Positions 42,202-50,768 of a stretch of 64,000 nt of DNA are shown here, piece after piece. Position 1 is the first letter of the stretch. Each line of letters starts with the position of its first letter. The notes under the pieces were generated by a model. It was given only the letters and a program-made list of their open reading frames with translations. It ran no database searches and was not told the origin of the DNA. This DNA is from Sinorhizobium sp. B11 (lineage in GTDB: Bacteria > Pseudomonadota > Alphaproteobacteria > Rhizobiales > Rhizobiaceae): NCBI GenBank assembly GCA_039725955.1, contig CP091034.1:4274001-4338000 (forward strand). The letters run 5' to 3'. Both the position numbers and the translations under genes were made by a program.

Positions 42202-44022
42202 TTAGAGAGCTGCCTTCGACTTTTCGAAACGCTTGCGGTCGTTGGCGTCGAGATACATCTTGCGCAGGCGAATGTTCTTCGGCGTTACTTCCATCAGCTC
42301 GTCGTCCTGGATCCAGGAAAGAGCACGATCGAGCGTCATGCGGATCGGCGGGGTAAGCTTCACGGCTTCGTCCTTGCCGGCGGCGCGGATGTTGGTGAGC
42401 TGCTTGCCCTTCAGGACGTTCACTTCAAGGTCGTTGTCGCGCGAATGGATGCCGATGATCATGCCGGCATAGACCTTTTCGCCCGGCTCGATGATCATCG
42501 GACCGCGGTCTTCCAGGTTGAACATCGCATAGGCGACGGCTTCGCCGGAACCGTTGGCGAGCAGCACGCCGTTGACGCGGCCACCGATCACGCCCTTGTA
42601 GGGCTGGTAGTCGTGGAACAGGCGGTTCATGATCGCCGTGCCGCGCGTATCGGTCAGCAGCTCCGACTGGTAGCCGATGAGGCCGCGGGTCGGTGCGTAG
42701 AAACGCAGGCGAAGACGATTGCCGCCGGACGGACGCAGCTCGACCATCTCGGCCTTGCGCTCGGACATCTTCTGCACGACCACACCGGAATGTTCTTCGT
42801 CGACGTCGACGACAACTTCTTCGATCGGCTCGAGAACCTGGCCGCTTTCATCCTTGTGCATCACGACGCGCGGACGCGACACGGCGAGCTCGAAGCCTTC
42901 GCGACGCATGGTTTCGATGAGAACGGCGAGCTGAAGTTCACCGCGGCCGGACACGTAGAACGAATCCTTGCCTTCGGCTTCTTCGATCTTCAGGGCGACG
43001 TTGCCTTCGGCTTCCTTGAAGAGACGGTCGCGGATGACGCGGCTCGTCACCTTGTCGCCTTCAGTGCCCGCCAGCGGGCTGTCGTTGACGATGAAGGACA
43101 TCGTGACGGTCGGCGGATCGATCGGCTGCGCCTTCATGGCTTCTGAGACGGCAGGATCGCAGAACGTATCAGCGACAGTACCCTTGGACAGGCCGGCAAT
43201 CGCGACGATATCGCCCGCATGGGCCTCTTCGATCGCGGTACGCTCGATGCCGCGGAAGGCGAGGATCTTCGAAATTCGGCCGGTTTCGATCAGCTTGCCA
43301 TCCTGGCCCAGAACCTTGACGGCCTGGTTCGGCTTGATCGAGCCCGATGCGATACGGCCGGTGATGATGCGGCCGAGGAAGGGGTTGGCTTCAAGGATCG
43401 TTCCGATCATACGGAACGGGCCTTCTTCGACCTTCGGCTCCGGAACGTGCTTGAGCACGAGATCGAGAAGCGGCGCAAGACCTTCGTCCTTCGGGCCTTC
43501 AGGATTGACGTTCATCCAGCCGTCGCGGCCCGAGCCATACATGATCGGGAAGTCGAGCTGTTCGTCGGTCGCGTCGAGATTGGCAAAGAGGTCGAAGACT
43601 TCGTTGATGACTTCTTCATGGCGGCCATCAGGACGGTCGATCTTGTTGATCGCGACGATCGGGCGAAGGCCGACCTTCAGCGCCTTGGAGACGACGAACT
43701 TCGTCTGCGGCATCGGACCTTCGGAAGAGTCGACCAAAACGATCGCACCATCCACCATCGACAGGATGCGCTCGACCTCACCGCCGAAGTCGGCGTGGCC
43801 GGGGGTGTCGACGATATTGATGCGGACACCCTTCCATTCCACCGAGGTTGCCTTGGCGAGAATGGTGATGCCGCGTTCCTTTTCGAGGTCGTTCGAGTCC
43901 ATCACGCGCTCTGCAACGCGCTGGTTCTCGCGGAACGAACCGGACTGTTTCAGAAGCTCGTCGACGAGGGTCGTTTTGCCATGGTCAACGTGCGCGATGA
44001 TCGCGATGTTGCGAAGTGCCAT
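42202..44022 (-). CDS. typA: Translational GTPase TypA/BipA
   Basis: This 606-residue ribosome-associated GTPase is involved in 50S assembly, stress and cold adaptation. G1 AHVDHGKTTLVDELL near residue 10, G3 DTPGHADF near 72 and G4 NKIDRPD near 126 are all present, followed by EF-Tu-like domain II, EF-G-like domains III and V and the BipA-specific C-terminal domain ending near residue 600. Strongly conserved; nothing unusual. About 160 bp of upstream sequence separates it from the M3 peptidase gene. Confidence 0.98.
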   Translation of the reverse strand: MALRNIAIIAHVDHGKTTLVDELLKQSGSFRENQRVAERVMDSNDLEKERGITILAKATSVEWKGVRINIVDTPGHADFGGEVERILSMVDGAIVLVDSSEGPMPQTKFVVSKALKVGLRPIVAINKIDRPDGRHEEVINEVFDLFANLDATDEQLDFPIMYGSGRDGWMNVNPEGPKDEGLAPLLDLVLKHVPEPKVEEGPFRMIGTILEANPFLGRIITGRIASGSIKPNQAVKVLGQDGKLIETGRISKILAFRGIERTAIEEAHAGDIVAIAGLSKGTVADTFCDPAVSEAMKAQPIDPPTVTMSFIVNDSPLAGTEGDKVTSRVIRDRLFKEAEGNVALKIEEAEGKDSFYVSGRGELQLAVLIETMRREGFELAVSRPRVVMHKDESGQVLEPIEEVVVDVDEEHSGVVVQKMSERKAEMVELRPSGGNRLRLRFYAPTRGLIGYQSELLTDTRGTAIMNRLFHDYQPYKGVIGGRVNGVLLANGSGEAVAYAMFNLEDRGPMIIEPGEKVYAGMIIGIHSRDNDLEVNVLKGKQLTNIRAAGKDEAVKLTPPIRMTLDRALSWIQDDELMEVTPKNIRLRKMYLDANDRKRFEKSKAAL

Positions 44023-44134
44023 TTGTCATAATCTCTGAGGCTGGGGCGCTACGCTTAGTGGACGCGCCATTTATGTTTGGCGCGCTCATACCGTTTTTTT
44101 TCGCGATTGCGAAAGGGGGTGGCACGCGAAAGCT

Positions 44135-44158
44135 GCGGCATGGCTATCACCATGCCGC
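44135..44158 (-). terminator. Putative terminator hairpin after the M3 peptidase gene
   Basis: A perfect 9-bp stem GCGGCATGG/CCATGCCGC with a 6-base loop lies 25 bp beyond the peptidase stop on the minus strand. Only a weak T-stretch (CAGCTTTCG) follows, so its efficiency is uncertain; it also precedes the typA leader. Confidence 0.6.
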
Positions 44159-44182
44159 TTTGCTCTATGTCATCAAACTGTC

Positions 44183-46270
44183 TTAAGCGTCACTGCCTGT
44201 CAATTCCTCGAAGGTCGCAAGGCCCTTCTTGACCAGCATCGCGTCCGGGCTCGGCAGCTTGCCGCGGAAAGCCTTGTAGGCGTCTTCCGGATCGACGGAG
44301 CCGCCCGTGGAGTAGATATTGTTCCGAAGCTTTGCGGCCATTTCGCCGTTGAAGGCATCGCCCGTCTCTTCGAAGGCGGCGAAGGCATCGGCATCGAGCA
44401 CTTCCGACCACATGTAGGAATAATAGCCCGCCGAATAACCGCCGGAGAAGATATGCTGGAAGTGCGGCGTGGCGTGACGCATGACGATCGATTTCGGCAT
44501 GCCGATCTCCGAGAGCACCTCGGCCTGAACGGCCATCGGATCCTCCACCTTGTCGCGCGTATGGAAGGCCATGTCGACCAGCGCCGAAGAGGTGAACTCC
44601 ACGGTGTTGAAGCCGGAATTGAAGGTGCGGGCAGCGAGCACCTTGTCAAGCAGCGCCTGGGGCATCGGCTCTCCGGTTTCGAAATGCACGGCATATTCCT
44701 TGAGGATGGCAGGAACCGTCAGCCAGTGCTCGTAGAGCTGGGAAGGAAGCTCGACGAAATCGCGCGAGACCCCCGTTCCCGATACAGAGGGATAGGTGAC
44801 GTTGGAGAGCATGCCGTGCAGCGCATGGCCGAATTCATGGAACAGCGTACGCGCGTCGTCGAGCGAAAGCAGCGCCGGCTTTCCTTCCGCGGGCTTTGCG
44901 AAATTGCAGACATTGTAGATGATCGGCATCTCGCCATGGTGGCCGTTCTTCATCGTCAGCTTGTGCTGTGACTGGAAGGAGCTCATCCAGGCGCCCGAAC
45001 GTTTCGAGCTGCGGGCGAAATAGTCGCCGAGGAAAAGCGCGACCAGCTTGTCGTCCCGGTCGCGAATCTCGAAGACCCGGACGTCCGGATGATAGGCGGC
45101 AACGCCCTTCTTCTCGACGGCATGAATGCCGAACAGGCGACCAGCAACGTCGAAGCAGGCGTCGATGATCTTTTCGAGCTGCAGATAGGGCTTCAGCTCC
45201 GCTTCCGAGAAATTGAACCGCTGCGCCCGGATCTTCTCCGCATAGTGACGCCAATCCCACGGCATGACGTCGTGGTTCTTGCCTTCCGCGGTGATCAGCG
45301 CGGCGATATCCGCTTCTTCCTCGTGAGCGCGCTTCACCGCCCTTGCCCAGACGGCGCGCAGCAGATCATTCACGGCCTCTGGCGTCTTCGCCATGGTGTT
45401 GTCGAGCTTCAGCTCGGCGAAGTTGGCGTAGCCGAGAAGCTTCGCCACCTCGTCACGCAACGCAAGGGTCTCTCTGATAATGCCGCGGTTATCCGTCTCG
45501 CCAACATTTTCACCACGCGCCACCCAGGCCTTGAAGGCCTGCTCGCGAAGGTCCCGGCGCTCGGAGAAAGTGAGGAACGGCTCGATGATCGAGCGTGACA
45601 GCGTTACAGCATATTTGCCGCCCTCGCCGCGCTCGCGGGCAGCAGCTGCCATTGCGTCGCGCAGGAAATCGGGAATGCCGGCAAGTTCCTCTTCGCTGGA
45701 GAGGATCAGCGACCAGCCCTTTTCGTCGGCAAGCACGTTCTGGCCGAAGCCGGTGCTGAGGCCGGCAAGCTTTTCGTTGATCGAAGCAAGTTTCTCCTGC
45801 TCTGCCTTCGGCAGCTTGGCGCCCGATTTGACAAAGCCTTTCCAATGCCGCTCCAGCACGCGTGTCTGCTCCAGCGTCAAGCCAAGGCTTTCACGCTTTT
45901 CCCAGAGTGCGTCGATACGCTTGAAGAGGTCGGCATTCATGCCGATCTTCGAATAATGCCGGGACATTTTGGGCGAAATATCCCGCTCCAGCGCCTGAAT
46001 GACATCATTGGTATGCGCGCCGGCCCGGTTCCAGAAGAGAGAGGAAATGCGCGATAGTTCATCCCCGGCAATCTCGAGTGCGACGACTGTATTGTCGAAA
46101 CTCGGCTCTTCCTTGCTGCCGGCGATCGCGTCGATCTCTCTTTCGTGCAAGGCGAGCGCGGCCTCGAAGGCCGCGGCAAAATCGCTATCGGCAATGGCGT
46201 CAAAACGCGGCAGGCCATGAAGGCCATTCCAGTTGACAAGTGCCTGATTGAATTGAGTGGAAGAAGACAT
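44183..46270 (-). CDS. M3 family metallopeptidase (oligopeptidase A/Dcp-like)
   Basis: This 695-residue zinc peptidase degrades short peptides in the cytoplasm. The zinc motif HEFGHALH is near residue 480, with the third ligand glutamate a few turns later in the RDFVELPSQLYEHW segment, which is conserved in thimet-type enzymes. The N-terminal helical channel region (WNGLHGLPRFDAI, FWNRAGAHTND) is typical. There is no signal peptide. I cannot decide between oligopeptidase A and peptidyl-dipeptidase Dcp from sequence alone. It diverges from a small plus-strand gene whose upstream region carries a CtrA-type box. Confidence 0.94.
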   Translation of the reverse strand: MSSSTQFNQALVNWNGLHGLPRFDAIADSDFAAAFEAALALHEREIDAIAGSKEEPSFDNTVVALEIAGDELSRISSLFWNRAGAHTNDVIQALERDISPKMSRHYSKIGMNADLFKRIDALWEKRESLGLTLEQTRVLERHWKGFVKSGAKLPKAEQEKLASINEKLAGLSTGFGQNVLADEKGWSLILSSEEELAGIPDFLRDAMAAAARERGEGGKYAVTLSRSIIEPFLTFSERRDLREQAFKAWVARGENVGETDNRGIIRETLALRDEVAKLLGYANFAELKLDNTMAKTPEAVNDLLRAVWARAVKRAHEEEADIAALITAEGKNHDVMPWDWRHYAEKIRAQRFNFSEAELKPYLQLEKIIDACFDVAGRLFGIHAVEKKGVAAYHPDVRVFEIRDRDDKLVALFLGDYFARSSKRSGAWMSSFQSQHKLTMKNGHHGEMPIIYNVCNFAKPAEGKPALLSLDDARTLFHEFGHALHGMLSNVTYPSVSGTGVSRDFVELPSQLYEHWLTVPAILKEYAVHFETGEPMPQALLDKVLAARTFNSGFNTVEFTSSALVDMAFHTRDKVEDPMAVQAEVLSEIGMPKSIVMRHATPHFQHIFSGGYSAGYYSYMWSEVLDADAFAAFEETGDAFNGEMAAKLRNNIYSTGGSVDPEDAYKAFRGKLPSPDAMLVKKGLATFEELTGSDA

Positions 46271-46396
46271 ATGAAAGTCCTTTATGCCGGCAAGTGGATC
46301 GATAATATAGGAAGGTCGCCACGGAATTGATATGTGGCCGGCCGTGACTTTTGTCCGCCCGGCTAATTCTTGTGGGCAAGAATTGATACATAAAAA

Positions 46397-46417
46397 TTAA
46401 CCAATCGTTAACGATTG
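46397..46417 (+). promoter_or_regulatory. CtrA-type box overlapped by a 16-bp palindrome
   Basis: TTAA-N7-TTAAC (46397-46412) matches the full consensus of the cell-cycle regulator CtrA. Overlapping it, CAATCGTTAACGATTG (46402-46417) is a perfect palindrome. Both lie 60-80 bp upstream of the small plus-strand gene starting at 46475. This is a pattern match, not proof of binding. Confidence 0.6.
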
Positions 46418-46474
46418 ACGCGAATCGGCTCGAGACGCTAGTTTCGCCTTATCTTCAAGTAAGAGGACATGCGC

Positions 46475-46921
46475 ATGGAAATTTTTTCCCTGCGGTCTTC
46501 TCAGAGTTTGCTATTCAAAAATAATACAAACAATAACGCAAAAAGTTCGAAGACCGCTGATATTGTAATCGAGCCTAAGCACGGCATTGCTCAAGGCTCA
46601 TTCCAGATCGAAGATTTTGATAATCGCCAGGCGATCGATTTCACGGCCGTCAGTGCAGGCGAATTGCGCAGCTATGCCCGTCAGAGCCTTGACAATGGCT
46701 TGATTGATCAGAGTACCTTTGCCGCAATATCCGAACCATTGCCCATGCACGCGATCGATCCGCTCGGCAACGTCATCGATCTGTCCAATGTCACCGACGG
46801 CACCAGTTTCAACTTCCTGGACTACTACAAGGACCAGCTTCAGATCGCCATGTCGATTGGCGACCCGAATGAGGTTCAGACGCTGAGATCAGTCGTCGGC
46901 TTCCTTGCCAGCGAGACCTGA
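46475..46921 (+). CDS. Uncharacterised 148-residue protein behind a CtrA-type site
   Basis: I do not recognise this protein. It has an Asn/Ser/Lys-rich N-terminus (SLLFKNNTNNNAKSSKT), a central SAGELRSYARQSLDNGLIDQSTFAAI helical segment (residues about 60-90), a PLPMHAIDPLGNVIDLS strand region, and an acidic aromatic C-terminal stretch (FNFLDYYKDQLQIAMSIGDP). There is no signal peptide or membrane segment. The ATG at 46475 has AGAGGA 7 bp upstream; an ATG six bases earlier lies too close to it. It ends directly against the convergent LysE gene. Its upstream region is AT-rich. Confidence 0.75.
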   Translation: MEIFSLRSSQSLLFKNNTNNNAKSSKTADIVIEPKHGIAQGSFQIEDFDNRQAIDFTAVSAGELRSYARQSLDNGLIDQSTFAAISEPLPMHAIDPLGNVIDLSNVTDGTSFNFLDYYKDQLQIAMSIGDPNEVQTLRSVVGFLASET

Positions 46922-47563
46922 TCAGGCTTTCCGCCAACCGAGCAGACCAGGCGTGGCATGCCACAGGGCCTGAACGGCGAAACCCATGAAGAGCACGCCC
47001 GAGCAACGTACGATCAGCCTTTCATGGGCGCGGTAGAAGCGGCGTACGACGCCGGCACCGATGATCCCGATCAGGATGATGTCGGCCGTGATGAAACCGA
47101 CGAAGGACACGCTGAGCAGCATCGGCAGGGCCTGAAAGTCGAGCGCACTTGCAGAGCCTGCGACCAGCGCCGTGAACGTGGCGAGCGCCACCGGATAGCC
47201 CTTCGGGTTGGTGACCCCGAAAATCAGTCCGCGGCGGAACGGCCGCTCCACGACGAGCAGCGCCTGTCCCTCGGCCTTCGGCTTCGCATTGACGGCGCTC
47301 CAGCCGATCCAAGCGAGATAGAAGCCGCAGGCAAGCCCCAGCAGGTCGAAAACGAACGTGCCGATCGTCTTGGCACCGACGATCGCAACCAGCGCCAGAC
47401 CCGACCAGACGAGATCGCCAACAAGATGGCCCATCATGAAGAAGGCGCCCGCCTTGCGACCCTGCCCGGCGCCAATACCGAGAAGCTGCAGAAAAGCCGG
47501 ACCGGGGATGAGCACATAGAAAAGCGCCGCCAGAAAGGCGCCGATAAGCAGGGAAAGCGGCAT
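46922..47563 (-). CDS. LysE family exporter
   Basis: This 213-residue LysE/RhtB-type amino-acid exporter has about six helices. The N-terminal FYVLIPGPAFLQLLGIGAGQGRKAGAFFMMGHLVGDLVW carries the family PGP(A/N) and G-rich elements, and GVTNPKGYPVALATF near residue 120 is the second conserved block (NPK). It exports small amines or amino acids. The start ATG at 47563 has a GGAGCC RBS about 7 bp upstream. It lies next to argG, and a second LysE protein follows the SDR gene beyond argG. Confidence 0.92.
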   Translation of the reverse strand: MPLSLLIGAFLAALFYVLIPGPAFLQLLGIGAGQGRKAGAFFMMGHLVGDLVWSGLALVAIVGAKTIGTFVFDLLGLACGFYLAWIGWSAVNAKPKAEGQALLVVERPFRRGLIFGVTNPKGYPVALATFTALVAGSASALDFQALPMLLSVSFVGFITADIILIGIIGAGVVRRFYRAHERLIVRCSGVLFMGFAVQALWHATPGLLGWRKA

Positions 47564-47648
47564 GGAAAGGCTCCGATGGTAACCGGTGCAGCTTATGCCA
47601 TGACCTCGTCCCGTCAAGACACTCGTCTACGGTGTATAAGCCGTGAAA

Positions 47649-47680
47649 GAAAAAAGCCCGCGCGGCGAGGCCGGCGGGCT
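47649..47680 (-). terminator. Rho-independent terminator of argG
   Basis: On the minus strand AGCCCGC pairs with GCGGGCT across a GC-rich 12-base loop and is followed by TTTTTTC. It lies 23 bp beyond the argG stop. Confidence 0.88.
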
Positions 47681-47703
47681 CTTTCGGATCGGTCCGACGA
47701 GCG

Positions 47704-48927
47704 TTACTTCTGCAGGTTACGCTTGCCGAGCGTGCGAAGACGCAGCGCATTGAGCTTGATGAAGCCGGCGGCATCCTTCTGGTCGTAGGCGCCCTGATCG
47801 TCTTCGAAGGTGACGAGCTTGTCGGAATAGAGCGACTTTTCGCTCTCACGGCCGGTGACCATGACATTGCCCTTATAGAGCTTCAGCGTCACTTCGCCTT
47901 CGACATGTTCCTGGCTCTTGTCGATGAGGGCCTGCATCATTTCGCGCTCCGGCGAGAACCAGAAGCCGTAATAGATGAGCTCGGCATAACGCGGCATCAG
48001 CTCGTCCTTGAGGTGTGCCGCGCCACGATCGAGCGTGATCGACTCGATCGCGCGATGCGCTGCCAGCAGGATCGTGCCGCCGGGGGTCTCGTAGACACCG
48101 CGCGACTTCATACCGACGAAGCGGTTCTCGACGAGATCGAGGCGACCGATACCATTGTCGCGGCCATAATTGTTGAGGGTCGCGAGCAATGTTGCCGGCG
48201 ACATCTCGACACCGTTGATCGAGACGGCATCCCCCTTGCGGAAACCAACCTTGATGGTCGTGGCCTTGTCGGGCGCTGCTTCCGGGGAGATGGTGCGCAT
48301 ATGCACATATTCCGGCGCTTCCTGCGCCGGATCTTCCAGAACCTTGCCTTCGGAAGAGGAGTGCAGCAGGTTGGCATCGACCGAGAAGGGAGCCTCACCC
48401 TTCTTGTCCTTGGCGACCGGAATCTGGTGCTTTTCGGCGAATTCGAGCAGATCGGTACGGCTCTTGAAGGACCAGTCGCGCCACGGCGCGATGATCTTGA
48501 TGTCGGGATTCAGCGCATAGGCAGAAAGCTCGAAGCGAACCTGGTCGTTGCCCTTGCCGGTCGCGCCATGTGCGATCGCGTCGGCGCCGGTCTTGCGGGC
48601 GATATCGATGAGGTGCTTGGAAATAAGCGGACGGGCAATCGACGTGCCGAGCAGGTAGACACCTTCATAGACGGCATTGGCGCGGAACATCGGGAAGACG
48701 AAATCGCGCACGAATTCTTCGCGCACGTCCTCGATATAGATCTCCTTGATGCCGAGCATCTCGGCCTTCTTGCGCGCCGGCTCCAGCTCTTCGCCCTGGC
48801 CGAGATCGGCGGTGAAGGTGACGACTTCAGCGCCAAGTTCGGTCTGCAGCCACTTCAGGATGATCGAGGTATCGAGACCGCCCGAATAAGCGAGCACGAC
48901 TTTCTTCACGTCTTTGTATGATGCCAT
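47704..48927 (-). CDS. argG: Argininosuccinate synthase
   Basis: This 407-residue enzyme makes argininosuccinate from citrulline and aspartate, the penultimate step of arginine synthesis. The ATP-binding PP-loop VVLAYSGGLDTSIILKWL is near residue 12, followed by GKGNDQVRFE near 118 and the EGEVTLKLYKG C-terminal block. The ATG at 48927 is the family start; the frame continues open for 720 bp upstream, antisense to the SDR gene, and is not used. It carries its own terminator. LysE exporters on both sides suggest an arginine link. Confidence 0.98.
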   Translation of the reverse strand: MASYKDVKKVVLAYSGGLDTSIILKWLQTELGAEVVTFTADLGQGEELEPARKKAEMLGIKEIYIEDVREEFVRDFVFPMFRANAVYEGVYLLGTSIARPLISKHLIDIARKTGADAIAHGATGKGNDQVRFELSAYALNPDIKIIAPWRDWSFKSRTDLLEFAEKHQIPVAKDKKGEAPFSVDANLLHSSSEGKVLEDPAQEAPEYVHMRTISPEAAPDKATTIKVGFRKGDAVSINGVEMSPATLLATLNNYGRDNGIGRLDLVENRFVGMKSRGVYETPGGTILLAAHRAIESITLDRGAAHLKDELMPRYAELIYYGFWFSPEREMMQALIDKSQEHVEGEVTLKLYKGNVMVTGRESEKSLYSDKLVTFEDDQGAYDQKDAAGFIKLNALRLRTLGKRNLQK

Positions 48928-49116
48928 GATGATGAGGTCCGTTGCATGAAGGCCGCGGCACACCCGCAGAGCCCGGTATCGCGGCACTTTTAGCGAGATT
49001 GGCGCGTGACGCAAGGGCAACGAGGCGCCAGCGGTACCCCGATAAGGTTTGACAGCGCAAAAGCAGAGCCCATATTCGGCACCGTCCGAACAATGCTCCG
49101 AGGAGAGGCCAGTCCC

Positions 49117-49968
49117 GTGACGAATATTCAAGACATTTTCAAACAATCCAATGTTGCCGTCATCACCGGCGGCGCATCCGGCATCGGCCTTGCCGCCGCA
49201 AAATATTTCGCCAGGGCCGGCATGAGCGTCGTGATCGCCGATCTCGGTGGCGACAGGCTCGCCAGCGCCCGCGCCGAACTGGAGGCGATCGCGGGCCAGG
49301 AACATGTGATGGCTGTCGAGACCGACGTCTCGCAGAAGGAGCAGATCGAAGCCCTCGAGCGCGCTGTCATCCAACGCTTCGGCCGCGTGCATGTGTTGAT
49401 GAACAATGCCGGCATTGGCCCGGAAACCTCGATCTTCAGTCCGCAGGCCGGCTGGGACAATATTCTTGCCGTCAATCTTCTCGGCGTCGTCAACGGCGTC
49501 AGGGCATTCGGCCCGGGGATGATAGCCCATAACGAACCCGGCCTGATCATCAATACCGGCTCCAAGCAGGGCATCACCACCCCGCCTGGCAACCCCGCCT
49601 ATAATGTTTCCAAGGCCGGTGTGAAGGTCTTCACTGAAGCGCTCGAGCATGAGCTGCGCAATACCGAAGGTGCGGGAATTTCAGCGCATCTGCTGATCCC
49701 CGGCTTCGTCTTTACCGGCCTCACCAAAGGCGATCGCCAGGAAAAGCCTGCCGCGGCCTGGACGCCGGAGCAGACGGTCGATTTCATGGTCGAAAGCCTG
49801 GAGCGCGGCGATTTCTACATCCTATGCCCCGATAACGACGTAACCCGTCCTGTCGATGAACGCCGCATGGCCTGGGCGATGGGCGATATCATCGAGAACC
49901 GCCCGCCGCTGTCACGCTGGCACAAGGATTACGCTGACAAATTCAAGGCCTATCTCGAACAGAAGTAA
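49117..49968 (+). CDS. SDR family oxidoreductase
   Basis: This 283-residue classical SDR has the NAD(P) motif TGGASGIGLAAAK near residue 18, the NNAG motif, the catalytic Ser in INTGSKQGI and the active-site YNVSKAGVK (YxxxK) near 167. It has a longer C-terminal tail than minimal SDRs (residues about 235-283, with WHKDYADKFKAYLEQK). Substrate unknown. The likely start is the GTG at 49117 with AGGAG about 11 bp upstream; an ATG at 49093 has no RBS. Diverges from argG. Confidence 0.9.
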   Translation: MTNIQDIFKQSNVAVITGGASGIGLAAAKYFARAGMSVVIADLGGDRLASARAELEAIAGQEHVMAVETDVSQKEQIEALERAVIQRFGRVHVLMNNAGIGPETSIFSPQAGWDNILAVNLLGVVNGVRAFGPGMIAHNEPGLIINTGSKQGITTPPGNPAYNVSKAGVKVFTEALEHELRNTEGAGISAHLLIPGFVFTGLTKGDRQEKPAAAWTPEQTVDFMVESLERGDFYILCPDNDVTRPVDERRMAWAMGDIIENRPPLSRWHKDYADKFKAYLEQK

Positions 49969-50054
49969 TCGGTGCCATCACAAGGTTTGATTGGTAAATT
50001 TCTGAAAGCCGCGTAGGAGATCGTCGGATCTTTCTCCGGCTTTCAGAGTATACC

Positions 50055-50696
50055 ATGGAGTTCCTGCCAAGCCTTCCGACGCTTATTGCCTTCGCCGCCG
50101 CCACTTTGTTGCTTGCGGCAACCCCCGGCCCTGACATGACTTTGTCGATCAGCCGTGCGCTGGCACAGGGCAAGAAGGCAGCCCTTTTCGTTGTTCTTGG
50201 CACCAGCCTCGGCATCGTCGTCCACACGATGCTGGTCGCCTTCGGCATATCGGCTTTGATCACCGCTTCTCCGACCGCTTTCCTGATCCTGAAGACCGGC
50301 GGCGCCGCCTATCTCTTCTGGCTGGCAATGCAGGCAATCCGCTACGGCTCGAAGCTGACGGTCGCTAAGGTTGAAGGCCCAAGGGGCACGATCCTTTCGA
50401 ACATTTCCTCGGGCTTCTGGGTCAACCTGCTGAACCCGAAGGTCATCATCTTCTTCATGACCTTCCTGCCGCAGTTCGTCGATGCGAGTGATCCCGCCGT
50501 GACGCACAAGCTGCTCTTCCTCGGCTTCTGCTTCATCCTGGTCGGAATGCCGGTTAACGCGGCGGTCGTCATGGCCGCCGACTGGCTGTCGAGCTGGCTG
50601 CAGAGCAACAGGAAGGTGCTGCGCGGCATGGATTATACCTTCGCTGGCGTCTTATCGGTCTTCGCCGCCAAGATCCTGCTCACACAGGCGCGCTGA
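50055..50696 (+). CDS. LysE family exporter
   Basis: This 213-residue LysE/RhtB exporter has about six membrane helices. The PGPD motif lies in LLLAATPGPDMTLSISRALAQGKKAA near residue 22, and the second conserved block is GFWVNLLNPKVIIFF near 125. It follows the SDR gene by 86 bp. Its TGA lies just before three 24-bp tandem repeats that carry the end of the convergent ABC ATPase gene. Substrate not predictable. Confidence 0.93.
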   Translation: MEFLPSLPTLIAFAAATLLLAATPGPDMTLSISRALAQGKKAALFVVLGTSLGIVVHTMLVAFGISALITASPTAFLILKTGGAAYLFWLAMQAIRYGSKLTVAKVEGPRGTILSNISSGFWVNLLNPKVIIFFMTFLPQFVDASDPAVTHKLLFLGFCFILVGMPVNAAVVMAADWLSSWLQSNRKVLRGMDYTFAGVLSVFAAKILLTQAR

Positions 50697-50768
50697 TCAG
50701 CCGATCAGCACGCTGTCACCTTAGCCGATCAGCACGCTGTCGGCCTAACCGATCAGCAGCGCATCGTC
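50697..50768 (-). repeat. Three tandem 24-bp repeats, each with an in-frame stop, at the ABC ATPase 3' end
   Basis: Units 50697-50720, 50721-50744 and 50745-50768 are imperfect copies. On the minus strand each encodes an LLIG or SVLIG tail followed by a stop (TAG in the gene itself, then TAA, then TGA). The copies are in frame with each other, so the ATPase tail appears to have been duplicated twice beyond its own stop. Confidence 0.9.

Noticed and set aside
48928..49650. Extension of argG upstream to 49650
   Set aside because: Antisense to the SDR gene; ArgG starts at MASYKDVKKVVLAYSGG.
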